Shown: positions 1 to 10,102 of the stretch, piece after piece | Position numbering within the stretch: position 1 is the stretch's first letter | How the letters are laid out: the number at the start of each line of letters is the position of its first letter | Position numbers and translations under genes: made by a program | Source of the DNA: Ilyonectria destructans | Taxonomy: Eukaryota; Ascomycota; Sordariomycetes; Hypocreales; Nectriaceae | Direction of reading: 5' to 3' | Length of the DNA stretch: 64,000 bases | Assembly (NCBI GenBank): GCA_020740775.1 | Contig: JAHEWK010000028.1 | Location: 372,001-436,000, forward strand | Notes under the pieces: generated by a model | What the model was told of the DNA's origin: nothing | The model's database searches: none | Seen by the model: only the letters and a program-made list of their open reading frames with translations

Positions 1-355
1 GTACGCCGCGCCGATGAGAAGTGAGACTCAACATCAGATGATTCAGGAGGGATTGAGAGGATATCAATTGCCATGCGGATAACCGCGAATATGCTTTCCT
101 TTGATCTCGATGTAACCACCACTCGAGAGGAGAGCCAGTTATCCGTGTCGGTGGTGCATCAACAAAGGTTTCGAAGTCATCAGCGTCGTGGATAGGGCCA
201 GTAACAGCAATATCGCTCAACAACTCATCCAGCTCGTTGCGCTGCCTCCCAGATGAAGAGGACACATCTAGAGGCACCAGCAAGGATTCTGGGATTGGCG
301 CGGCATTATATTCATCTAGCCAAATTTGCTGGGTCTTTTCATCATCCAACTTAAT
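1..355 (-). pseudogene. hAT transposase C-terminal end, frameshifted and cut by the window edge
   Basis: Read on the minus strand from about 355, the frame contains acidic linker sequence, then APPTRITGSPLEWWLHRDQR, which matches the C-terminal dimerisation region of fungal hAT transposases (APP...PLEWW...QR...LSRMAIDILSIP). After a Tyr-Ser-Arg-Leu-Ser stretch the frame shifts by one base, near position 67. The continuation, with AIDILSIPPESSDVE and a Ser-Ala-Arg-Arg stretch, then reads in another frame. Only the tail is in the window. The frameshift means it is probably inactive, and no terminal repeat is visible here. The family call rests on the dimerisation motif alone. Confidence 0.75.
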
Positions 356-429
356 CAATTGATAAGATCTTTTCAGCCAATCAGAGAGCGGTATTTAGGA
401 GGCTATCAATCTGGATATCCATTTAAGAG

Positions 430-510
430 GCAGAGAGTTATATCGATATCGATACATATCCATATCGATATATCCAGATAGCAGAGTTAATATCGATATA
501 TCGTATCCAA
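430..510. repeat. Cluster of ATCGAT/ATATC palindromes
   Basis: About 80 bases contain repeated TATATCGATAT-like palindromes and several GATATC/ATCGAT cores. It lies just upstream of the hAT tail on that tail's far side. It may be a decayed subterminal region or a simple sequence tract; nothing shows which. Confidence 0.5.
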
Positions 511-617
511 ATACGCAGGTCTGACTTGGATCATGACGCATACTTCGTGGGCATCTTTCTCGCCATGGCACAAAAGCATTTCTACCCGGTCCACCTTCAT
601 CGCGGAGAGAATCGACT

Positions 618-1007
618 ATGACTGAAGAACAAGTCATTCCACTAAGCCCCAATTTCCAAGATGTCACGCTGAGAATCCTGACGTACGACATAGATACGCA
701 CGACATAAATAAGCCTAACTTCATTATATACACGGGGTATGTGACGATAGAGTTTCTAGAGAAGTTTCGTAATCCGTCCAAGGCACCGGGGGGCGAAGAG
801 GAAATGGAGTTTTCTGGCATCAAGATCGAATTCACGCGAGTACCCATTTGGTCAATTCTGGGTCTGCGAGAACGACTTGGAAAAGCGTTAGGACAAGACG
901 TGGTTCGGTATTTCAACCATGAGGAGATGGAGACGTGGGTGAAGGACACAAAGAAAACAAGAGAGCGGCAAGCGGAAACGCGACGGCTCGTCAGCGGCTC
1001 TCGATAG
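618..1007 (+). CDS. Hypothetical protein, 129 aa
   Basis: This single open frame starts with ATG and ends TAG. It encodes a charged protein with an acidic middle (Gly-Gly-Glu-Glu-Glu-Met-Glu) and a basic Lys/Arg-rich end. I do not recognise a domain, and there is no signal peptide or membrane segment. Amino-acid composition looks protein-like rather than random, and it lies between a hAT relic and noncoding sequence. It could be an exon of a larger broken gene. Confidence 0.35.
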   Translation: MTEEQVIPLSPNFQDVTLRILTYDIDTHDINKPNFIIYTGYVTIEFLEKFRNPSKAPGGEEEMEFSGIKIEFTRVPIWSILGLRERLGKALGQDVVRYFNHEEMETWVKDTKKTRERQAETRRLVSGSR

Positions 1008-1994
1008 CACATTTGATGAGGAGTTGGGCAAGGAACCTTCATTAGGTGTGAACAAGCAGTGCCTAACCAAGGGGATGCTCGGTGGGGGTGGTGAGGTAAG
1101 AGTCCAGCACTGGCGGTGATGCATAATTTTTGTTTGGAGCACTCTCCCATACTACGGAGCTTCTTTTGGGAGAATTATCATCTTTTTTTATTGAGACACA
1201 TAGGTATGATCAGCCTCTTGACCGCGACGGCGGTATGGTATGAATGTATAGAGAGTTGATAATCTACTCGTGGTCCCTAATCTACTATATTCCTCGAGTT
1301 TCAAGTGTGTCTTGGTCGCTAGAACCCTCTCCTTACTTCCTGACTGTTTAAAGAGTAGCCCTATAGTACTTCCTTGCTCCAGGCGGTGCGGTTCGGAGGA
1401 ATTGAGGATGTTGTGGTTTACGTCTGGGATCCTCAGGAGGGCTAGCTGGGTCCTAGTTTCGCCATTCGCGTGTGGCACGCCGCCCAAGTCCTGTGGAGGG
1501 TAGGACAAGGGTCATGGGAAATGATGAGGGTACAACTTTCGCACTGGGCGGCGAGCATACTGTCACTGTTGATACTCTAAAGTAGAAGGTTTAGGCAGAT
1601 GTGAAAAGAAGGTGGCCAGACGAGGAGTATAGCGCTAGAAGGGTTCATCCTTGAGGCTCTCATACCCTCTCCTTTCGTCTCGCCCGCTCTCTTTGAGGAA
1701 CAGAATCCGGCTCAAGGGGCTCGTGGACTCGATTGCTGGCCGGGATACCATAGTATGGAGAGGGGACCCGTCAATGACATACTGAATAGACACGATGGGA
1801 GCTAGGTAGGGAAGTGATATATTGACATGATTCATGGTCATCTTCTATACGCCAACTTCCAGTCCCTCCCTGGCAGAATTTGCCACTGGGAAATAGGAGG
1901 CGCCATCAACAACGGGAAACCAGCACACTGGGGTGGTAGGAATGTACCACCTCATGCCCCTTCACACCAATAGACAATGGAAAGGGGTTTGGGA
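1008..1994. other. No supportable gene
   Basis: Only short frames of random-looking composition are present. I see no clear repeat or RNA gene. Confidence 0.5.
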
Positions 1995-2290
1995 GGGAAA
2001 GACCATCAAGTTGTATGTCTAGAGTGGAAATTCAATCTTCCCCGACAGCATGAGAGGTGCAAGCGAAGTACTCGTGTGGGTTGGCTTGTTTGACCAACAA
2101 CTGACCAGAATTTACGCCCTTTGCCCCAGACTAAAGCCGGAAGCCTGGACATTTGTTCCGGCCGAAGCAAGGCTGAAAGCGAGGCGTTTGCAGGATACGG
2201 ATCTCCAACGTCCACTCCGTAGTAGTACAGTACTCCAACTTCCAACTTCACACATCCACCATGGTCGGTCACCAGACCATAGCGACGGAA
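1995..2290 (-). repeat. Dispersed repeat R1, copy A (partial, reversed)
   Basis: The reverse complement carries blocks shared with the other R1 copies: GCCTCGCTTTCAGCCT (also near 48746), and CCTCTCATGCTGTCGGGG followed by an ATTC...CACT tail (also near 41294). Spacing between blocks is roughly preserved but the identity is low. It has no credible coding frame and is best seen as a decayed transposon piece. Confidence 0.65.
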
Positions 2291-2313
2291 TAGGCCTCAG
2301 CGATATCTCCCAT

Positions 2314-2673
2314 TCATCTTTGGCCAATTTGGACATTGTGCACCGGCATCCCCTTGTTATCAACCACACGCAGATCCATGAAACCCTTCCAGTATATGCA
2401 ATTCCCTGACTCTGTATCTTTCATCAAGTGAAAGCCCATCACTGTGGTGTCTTTTGTGTCGAAAAAGGACTCTTTCGTGATACTATATTCAACCCCTCCA
2501 CAATTGATCTTATCCATGTCTCCGCTGAGTATGTCGCCATATACGTTTCCAATGACTACAAGATTTCCCGCTTGTAGTTTGACCTCAAATCGACCCAGTG
2601 CGTCGTTGGTGTCATAGTAGTTGATAGTGCTCTTACTTTCGTGGCGATTGGACCGGTTGCCAATGAAAGTCAT
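2314..2673 (-). CDS. Hypothetical protein, 119 aa
   Basis: An ATG-started open frame encodes a beta-rich, hydrophilic sequence with balanced composition (for example ...FEVKLQAGNLVVIGNVYGD...). It has no signal peptide and no domain I recognise. It lies beside R1 copy A. The composition suggests a real or recently real protein, but no homology can be claimed. Confidence 0.4.
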   Translation of the reverse strand: MTFIGNRSNRHESKSTINYYDTNDALGRFEVKLQAGNLVVIGNVYGDILSGDMDKINCGGVEYSITKESFFDTKDTTVMGFHLMKDTESGNCIYWKGFMDLRVVDNKGMPVHNVQIGQR

Positions 2674-3020
2674 ACCGATTTCCTACAACTTAACATTAGC
2701 CTACTATCTGACCCCTGGGGATTTGAGTCCCTTGAGAGTCTTGATGATTCATAGGAGAGTTCTATGGTAGCGTTGGAAATACTTGACTGACTTTTTGACT
2801 GGGCCTGGCGGCCGGCACCGATGGAGGAAATACCGAAGCAGGGGGACTTGCCGTTCTAGGCTGCATGGGTAGATGGGCGACAGAAGGCAGGTAGGTGGCA
2901 TGAAGCGCCGTCACGAGTAGATAGGCGGCGAGAAGCGGGACTATGCCGGGAGTTGACGTGTGAGGGGTTAAACCGCCAGAAGTTGAAGTTTCACCTGAAT
3001 GGATCAAAGCCTAGCTCGGA

Positions 3021-3307
3021 TTAATGATTGCCTTTTGGATGTTGAAGGGTAAATTTTACCTTCGGGTCAGGCGAACCACTTTGACCTCCGTTAAACTGAG
3101 TCAATCCATGGGTCCAATCCCAAAATTGGCCTTGCCGAACAGCACCCGCAGAGAATTGTTCGTAGCAAACCCAACCATTAGACTCGACTCCAAACGTAGC
3201 CACACCCACATCGCCTAAGGCTTCAACCTAGTCGTTGTTAGCCGTTGCTCGGATACCCTTGGATACCACCAACCGAGTCATGAAATTGCGGGTAGTTGTA
3301 ATCGATA
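3021..3307 (-). pseudogene. Remnant of an unrecognised protein, one in-frame stop
   Basis: On the minus strand, a frame with Asn-Phe-Met-Thr-Arg-Leu-Val-Val-Ser-Lys-Gly meets a TAG stop. It then continues in the same frame as VEALGDVGVATFGVESNGW and a Trp/Gln/Gly-rich tail ending at 3021. A TAG in place of CAG would fit a C-to-T change. The family is unknown. Confidence 0.3.
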
Positions 3308-5611
3308 ATGACTGTTTCGCTATCGAGATGGACAGCCACATAAAACTGACCGAAGAGTTAGCTCATAATCCAAGGATTCTCATCTTCAAACAGCCATATA
3401 GGGCTGCACACCTACTTACCACTAGGCCTGCCCTCGGTGGCATGTTCGATTCAGTGCTACACAGAAGGGCCTGACGGTTAATTGTGTTCTGTAGACTAGG
3501 CCTTGCCTCGTCTCTGATGCTTTTGATTACTTCTCCATCAGGAAATATCTCATCATATTCCCCTTGTGGCTCGCTGAACGTGTTCTTGGAGATGGTTTTG
3601 TTCTCCATCCAACCAAGAGACGCCAGCCGGTATAGATGAAAGTGTTCCTGGCCTTGAAACGGACGAATCCGTTTCAAGAAACAATTCTTGTCATGATGTA
3701 AGAAAAAAAGTCGTTTTTGGAGACTCCACGTCACGTAGAACTAATGGAGTAGTTAGCTAATGCGTGGGTCATCTGTGGGAGTCACTGGCTTGTCCAGGCC
3801 TTGCCACGTTGACTTACAAATGTCGGCGCGTGAGATAATCCAGCGACAGGGCTGACTGGTGTATCAACCAATTGAGACCCCATTGTGGCCTAGGTTATGT
3901 ACCACTCCGGCTCTGAAGCACGAACGGTTTATCTTATTTCTATTCTCTATGGCCTAGTACGGACCTTAAATAGTAGGCGCCTTGGTTGAATATGCTCCGT
4001 ACAAAATCACACCGCTTCTATGTTGGAGCCTCCTTGCGGCTCACCAAAGCGCCAGTACCTAAGGGTGGCACATGCACAAGTCCACTCTTTGTGGCAAATA
4101 GAAATGCCTGTATCGTGGGCTGAAGGATGTGAGTGACTCACTTTGACGCTCTAGCTCGCTTTCCGTGCTAGTCGTATCGACCTTCGTGTCTGCTCGGCAG
4201 CGACTTGTGAACTCATCCACATCTGAGCATCTAAAACAAGCTGCATGATGCTTGGTTTGCAACAACTACGCAATGCCAACTCAGCAACTTGGCACCCAAT
4301 CTACGCCCAATGTTCTACTCACCCAACTAGCAACGCCATTCTGACAATACGAACATGTACTATTCCCGAAGTAGTAGTTTATTGCAATGCCAACACCGTG
4401 GCGGTGAGTCAATGAAATTTCTGCGGTAGTTGTTTTGCATGATAAGCATCATCGCACTGACGTCCCACTTCGCACTTCCGGCAACAACGTGGCCATTGTG
4501 AGGCGGGGGATTGTGAACTGTCAGAACGGGGAGGCTCTGCGAAAACTCGACTGAGAAAACAAGCCAGGGTCCGTGTGGGTGGCAAGCCTCTATGTTCCCG
4601 GGCGAACTAAACCGTGCTATCACAATCAAATTTTCTTGTTAGCACACGGAACTTGTACCTGAGCAGCGGTAGGAGGAGGTTGCCGTCGCTGCTCAGGCTG
4701 CATTAGTACGGGCGCGGCTTGCCCGTGATTGGGATGATGGGCTGGCACGCTAGTGATGCAACCGCTCAAACAAGCGATGTGATCCTTGCAGCTCCCGGGC
4801 AGCGGTTGTGTGGCCACAGCCTTGTTATCGTCGCCGAATCGGAAAGGGGCCCAGAGACATATATTGGTCCTGTGGAGTCGATATGACTGCCCTTGCACAC
4901 GATGTACTCTTTTTCTCCCTGTGCCATTGCGTTGCCATCTTCGAGTACCATGCACGACGGGGGCGGGAACATGGAGAGGGTACAGCTCGGTGTTTGGCGG
5001 CGCCTAACAGAAGGAAGCGGTCTTGTTCAGCCCGGTCTGTACGAAGCAATGTTCATTGGTGGTGGATGGCACTACCCACCACTCATCCCTCTTTATTCCA
5101 TTGTTGCCGTATGGACGACCGTCTCGTGCGGAACTACACCCGCCTCCCCCGAGCCGCGTGAGGTTTGTGCAGCCTGAGAGAGCCGAGCGAGGTCGAATTT
5201 GGTGCTCCATAACTAACTGCTCTACGGTGGGATGCGTGGATGGGGAAGTACTCAGTCGACAGGAGAGCGATTGAGAGATGATGAAAAACCCTGCATGACA
5301 ACGTGTGTCATCTTGCGCACAAAGAGCGACCTGATGGACTGCGGAGGGGTCTCGAAGGGGGTCTGCGTAGCCGGAATCCACGGTTCAATGGAGATATCAA
5401 ATTTTCTCCTCGGGAACGCAGCCCAGGGGGCGTCGTTGGCACTTGGGTGTCGCCAAGTATCCATCTGGGGCGTTGACAACTGGCTACGAACAGCACCCTG
5501 AAAAGCTAGCCCATGCCCGAGACTAGCCTTTGTCGCACAGAACCAACCCCTGGTGCAGCCCCTTGACTCGTTTGCTCCATGATATCTGTGGCTGAGACGA
5601 GGCAACCTGTA
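3308..5611. other. No supportable gene
   Basis: Many overlapping short frames occur on both strands, especially 4.6-5.6 kb, but none has convincing composition, splice structure or a recognised motif. No clear repeat was seen. Confidence 0.45.
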
Positions 5612-5971
5612 CTAAATTAGGCGCATGGAACACCATCCATAACCCTGGTCAATCCCAACGATATTGTTGGCTTGGCACTCAGCCTGGCCAAAAGCAACGT
5701 CGTTGTTGTCTCTTCTCCAAGAGCCGCGGAGTGTGATGCCATGAGTGTAAACCCCTGCACGCACCACAAAATGAGGCTGTTGACCGACTGGTAGTTCATT
5801 GTGAATTTTTTTCACGCGCCTCATGAACTGGCCTGACCGTTGCTGTAAGAGGCGTAGTGTGGGCAGGGTCGCCCGCCGTATAGAGAAAACATTGCCTCTC
5901 ATCCTAGGTAATGGACACGGCATACCAGGGATTGGCATATCGTGTGATAGGGTAGGCCAATGTGGCTTCAC
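5612..5971 (-). CDS. Possible hypothetical protein or exon, about 119 aa
   Basis: The C-terminal half (HNELPVGQQPHFVVRAGVY onward, with Gly/Trp/Arg and two spaced Cys) has protein-like composition. The N-terminal half looks random. It may be an exon of a broken gene. No family is recognised. Confidence 0.22.
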   Translation of the reverse strand: MKPHWPTLSHDMPIPGMPCPLPRMRGNVFSIRRATLPTLRLLQQRSGQFMRRVKKIHNELPVGQQPHFVVRAGVYTHGITLRGSWRRDNNDVAFGQAECQANNIVGIDQGYGWCSMRLI

Positions 5972-6259
5972 TGGGTGTTGCCCCGATAGACTGCGCTTTG
6001 GGACAACTATGGATCATGTCTTGGTTACTATTCTGTAGTCTAGGCAGAAATAACCTCTGCCCCTACACCAAGGAGGATATCTCTGGAGCAAGCGATGGCA
6101 TGCGGATAAGACAATATCTGAAACTGTGCACCTGCGTTTTCATCTGCTCTGCCCGTTCATGTTCTGGTTAACAGAGAGTTTCCACGTCGACAAAGCAAGA
6201 ATTACTTACCGAGAGCCCTTGTCTTTGTGCCTATGCATTGGCCAATGCAATGAGTCAAG

Positions 6260-6760
6260 TTGCTACCCCTGGACTTTGAGGCCCGCCAGTGGGCCGGTCG
6301 GTTGGTTGGCGTTGATCTGAGCGGTCTGACCCCCTGTTACCCTGTATCTGCAAGTTTGCCTCGCCGCAATGAGTTCAGGACGATGGTTGAGGCTCTGCTT
6401 CCCGTTTCTGCGATTGAGGGACAGCACGCAAGCGCCTACATCCAGCGTATATTTAAGACGCCTGGTTACATTGAAGGCAATGATTTACTATCACGCATCG
6501 AATTCCTCAACAATCTTGCACGCCTTCGTTACATTATTCGTGCCCTGCGTATATCTCAATCTTCGCGGGCTCTTAATCCTCCGGGGCAGAAGCACATGCT
6601 AAGGCTTAACAATCGCTTTTATGAACATCTCGTATTCCTCTTGCCATTTCTCCCTCCCCGCTCTGATCTGTCCCTCGGAGCTTCCTCGATCAGTCTCTAT
6701 CGCTGGCTCCTAGATCTTGCGTTGTTGGCTCGCCATACTGGGCTAGACTTGAGACTATAG
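6260..6760 (+). CDS. Hypothetical protein or gene fragment, 166 aa
   Basis: The frame is rich in Leu and Arg and looks alpha-helical (for example RIEFLNNLARLRYIIRALRI). It has no recognised domain. It ends exactly where the reversed R1 copy B begins, so the 3' end may have been replaced by the repeat. It could be a transposon-encoded piece. Confidence 0.3.
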   Translation: MLPLDFEARQWAGRLVGVDLSGLTPCYPVSASLPRRNEFRTMVEALLPVSAIEGQHASAYIQRIFKTPGYIEGNDLLSRIEFLNNLARLRYIIRALRISQSSRALNPPGQKHMLRLNNRFYEHLVFLLPFLPPRSDLSLGASSISLYRWLLDLALLARHTGLDLRL

Positions 6761-7180
6761 TCCTGTGGACACCGTGCGCCCTGGCTTCCTGCAAGGTGGC
6801 ACAGACGGAATGGGGGGGCCAGGATCGACAGCCCGGTCCCCCGGCGAGTTCCCCAGCCGCGCACGTTCCAGAATCGCATCTTGGCCAACATCAACAGTCC
6901 CCCTGCCCTGTCGTAAATTGCGGTGGCGTGACCAGGCCTGCAAAATTTGCACTCACGGGGGCCCCTGCTGTAAATTATCACCGAGCTATTTGGCGGGCCC
7001 AACTGCATTGTCGTCGATTCCCGATGCCATGGATTTCCCTCCCTGGCTCCGCTAGTCACCGCTTTCTGCCAGGGTACGGATCTGTACAGTCCGTGCCATT
7101 CGGACAGGGTGAAGCTCGGCTTGTACTCCGTAGTGGTAACCCAAGTCACCAATTCGAGGTCCCCAGGATAGGCGCTGGTT
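6760..7180 (-). repeat. Dispersed repeat R1, copy B (reversed)
   Basis: Its reverse complement matches 40560-40990 closely along its whole length. Shared blocks include GGGGACCTCGA.TTGGTGACT, AATGGCACGGACTGTA, ATCCATGGCATCGGGAATCG, GATGTTGGCCAAGATGCGAT and GGAAGCCAGGG.GCACGGTGT. The match has scattered substitutions and small indels. No long coding frame is conserved between the copies, so it looks like a noncoding element or a decayed transposon segment. Confidence 0.85.
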
Positions 7181-7431
7181 CGATGCCTTGACACGGCCTA
7201 CTAGCCTCTACACACAGTTCGCGCGTGGCCGGCGGGCAAGCACCAGGCCACCACCGGACAAGCTCACCGCAGTTACCACCATGCTGTAGCGGTATTCTCC
7301 CCGTCTACACATGTCTTCCGTTCCCAATGCTAAGCCACCTAGTCAGCAGAGTGACGATCAACACTACTATTTTGCCTAGGGTGATAGTCCGAAGCTCCCA
7401 GACGAACTGGAGATACTCGGCGGTCAAAGGA

Positions 7432-7455
7432 ATCGTGGGATCGTGGGATCGTGGG
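7432..7455. repeat. Three tandem copies of ATCGTGGG
   Basis: Three perfect head-to-tail 8-base units are visible. Confidence 0.8.
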
Positions 7456-7620
7456 ATTCACAGATATCCTTTGGCATGCTCACCTTGGAATGACAAGATA
7501 TGTCATAGATTTGGTCGGTTCTGTGTGTCGCTTTCCCTGGCTGTAAATGGAACAATGAGCCCAAGTGCTGGGTTGTGCGCGAAGAACTGCCCTAACTGAC
7601 CGGTCTCTGTCGTCTCGCCA

Positions 7621-7658
7621 ACTGGTCCCGCCTTCTGCAACTGGTCCCGCCTTCTGCA
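7621..7658. repeat. Perfect 19-base tandem duplication
   Basis: The unit ACTGGTCCCGCCTTCTGCA occurs twice without a gap, followed by a partial third start (ACTCGTCC). Confidence 0.8.
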
Positions 7659-8925
7659 ACTCGTCCAATCTTCTAAAATCAAACAAATATATCAAATCGA
7701 GGCTATGGGAAACAATCGTATCCTGTTTTACTGTCCCTGTATAATTCAGGGATAGCCGTCTTGAGTGAGGTTGCAATTTTCATATCGGTTCACCAGGATC
7801 AGTCGAGACACTAAAGGGGAAAACTGTTGGCTCTCGGGCAGGTTGACTCCAGGGTTAGAATGGGGGACCGAGGCAAGTGTCGGACGGAGAGATCCGGCCG
7901 GTCCTGATGACTAAGGAAAGAGACCAAAGATAACGAAAATCCCTCGTCGGTCAAGATGATCAAGAACACAGTCAATCAATCAGGCATAGCGATTTTATTC
8001 AGGTCGCCATTATCATCAATTCAATCAGCCTATTTTGGCATCATTTGATCGTACATTTCCCTGTGCCAAAAGCACCCAACTCCGACTGTCAGACCCCACT
8101 TACGGAGCCACGAGATCTAACAGCAGGTCGACCCCGCTGATGTTATGCGTATGCGGGGCAGTCAAGTTCGTTCCAATAGAGGACGGCGTGCACCCTCCTG
8201 TACCAGAACCGCGGGTCGAGCGCGCAGCACCACGACCAGGAGGACGGAGGTCAGGGCTCGTCATCTTTCCCCGAGCTCGTGAACCTCCTTTTCATGGAGT
8301 TGAGTACGTAGGGTCGCACGGCTTTGCACGACATCTACTAGCATGTATGTGTTTCCATTATTTTAGCTGTGTTGGTCAGGTGCTAATTTACATCCACCAG
8401 CGCCGCCAATGGTGTAGGGTCTAGGGCATTCTTTGTGTCGTATTCCTACGCTGTTGGGGCGCATGACGATGATGGACGAACCAACAGTGAATGGGCTAAC
8501 CACGGAGTGAGCCACACACCCAAGGTCCCGCTCAATATTCCGATAAGAAGTCCCACTCTCCCTCCTATTCTCCGTTCTTTCCTGTGGCTTCTTGTTGCAC
8601 TATCCTCCCTCGTATCAGCTTCTTTACAGTCTTCTGCGTGTCGCCGCCAACAAGGACAAAAAAGCCTCACCCAAGAAATACCCCTCCTTGTCTGCGCTTG
8701 ACCTGCCTCCGACCTCACACCCGTTCTCGCAATTCGCAATCACCCTCACACTCACGCACCCACACCTGCCGCACAACTTCTCTCTAGTCCGCCACATCAC
8801 ACAACACCCATTATCACCTAGTGCAGGCCCGTGTTGCCGTCGAATCTGTCATCTGAGGTCTCACAACGCCATCATTTCAATATATCAGTTCTTCGGCGCT
8901 TGGTGGTGAGTCCTTTATCGTTGTC
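7659..8925. other. Intergenic region with pyrimidine-rich leader of the methyltransferase gene
   Basis: No gene is supported. From about 8555 to 8800 the plus strand is strongly C/T-rich, as in many fungal promoters and 5' leaders, and it leads towards the start at 8926. Frames here are by-products of that composition. Confidence 0.4.
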
Positions 8926-10102
8926 ATGAATACCGAGGACAGGTAAGATCTCGGCATGTTCCTTTGCTGCGTCCCACCTTGTTGGGCTAATGGTACCATA
9001 CACTAGCACACCTCAACCAGAGAAGAAATTCGAAGATGGCTACTGGAAACATGGTCGCTTCTATGGATCCTGGAGGCGTGGGAAGTATCTATTTCCCATT
9101 GATGACGTGAGTTATTCCCATGTCCTTCATATACGCGCCCTAACTAATCTAAAATAGGAAGAGTTAGACCGACTGGATATACTCCACAAAATGTTCCTGG
9201 TGGCCCGTAAAAATAAGCCTTTTTGCGTACCGATCGTGAGTCCGGCTCCAAAGTTGATGGACCTTGGAACAGGGACCGGCATCTGGGGAATAAAGGTGGC
9301 CAAAGAGTATGCTCAATATGCTAGAAACTTTAGTTGGCCTCGGTTCTGGCTAACTTTACTCGCAGATGCTCCACGGAGTGCGAGGTCATGGGCGTAGACC
9401 TCAACCAGATTCAACCTGCTTAGTACGTTTTTCAATGCTCAGGCACCGACTGCTCGCTAATTAACACTATGTAGCATCCCCGTTGGTTTCGTGCCACAGC
9501 AGTTTGACATCGAGGAGCCCGAATGGGGTTCTCTACTAACCAAATGCGACTTGATACATTTACGAATGCTCTTGGGTAGCCTCCAAACAGATGTCTGGCC
9601 CCAGACATATCGAAAGGTCTTCGAGTAGGTCGTCCGTTACCTAAACCGTAGTAGTCTCTAACTTTTGAGTAGGCATTTAGCCCCAGGTATTGGTCACATG
9701 GAGCACGTCGAAATCGACTGGACACCGAAGTGGGATAATGATAAAAAGCCAGCCCAGTCCGCTTTCGAGGAGTGGGCCGAGTTGTTCTATGACGGCATGG
9801 ACCAGTTTAACCGACGCGCAAGAGTACTGCCACATGAAACACGCCAAATGATTGAGGCAGCAGGCTTCACGGATATCAGTGAGGAGGTCATCAAAGCTTA
9901 TGTTTGCCCCTGGTCTGAAGTCAGGGCCGAGCGAAAGCTTGCAAGATGGTTCAACCTCGGATTAACCCACAGCTTAGAGGCTCTGAGCTTAATGCCTCTC
10001 ATCGAAAAGCAGGAAATGAAGTTCGACGAGGTCCGTAAACTGTGTGAGAGAGTCAAGAAGGAAATATGCGCCCTGGACAACCACGCCTACTGCAATATGT
10101 GA
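8926..10102 (+). CDS. LaeA-like SAM-dependent methyltransferase, 300 aa, six exons
   Basis: Exons 8926-8942, 9007-9106, 9158-9306, 9366-9422, 9475-9624 and 9673-10102 join in frame to 300 aa. After a short N-terminus comes [20 protein letters not shown], the usual entry motif of this fungal family. SAM motif I is [15 protein letters not shown] (about residue 77), followed by [32 protein letters not shown] and EALSLMPL, all in the expected order. The end, Asn-His-Ala-Tyr-Cys-Asn-Met, sits at the usual HAYNN position; relatives often run on a little further. Members are linked to LaeA-type control of secondary metabolism or to small-molecule methylation, and which applies here is unknown. No biosynthetic cluster is visible nearby. 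Exon-intron joins are all GT-AG and phase-consistent, so it appears intact. Confidence 0.9.

Noticed and set aside
6697..7194. 165-codon frame in R1 copy B as a gene
   Set aside because: The corresponding frame is broken in copies C and D, so it is a chance frame in a noncoding repeat.
8435..8909. Several overlapping frames upstream of the methyltransferase
   Set aside because: They arise from C/T-rich promoter sequence and show Ser/Pro/His-rich random composition.
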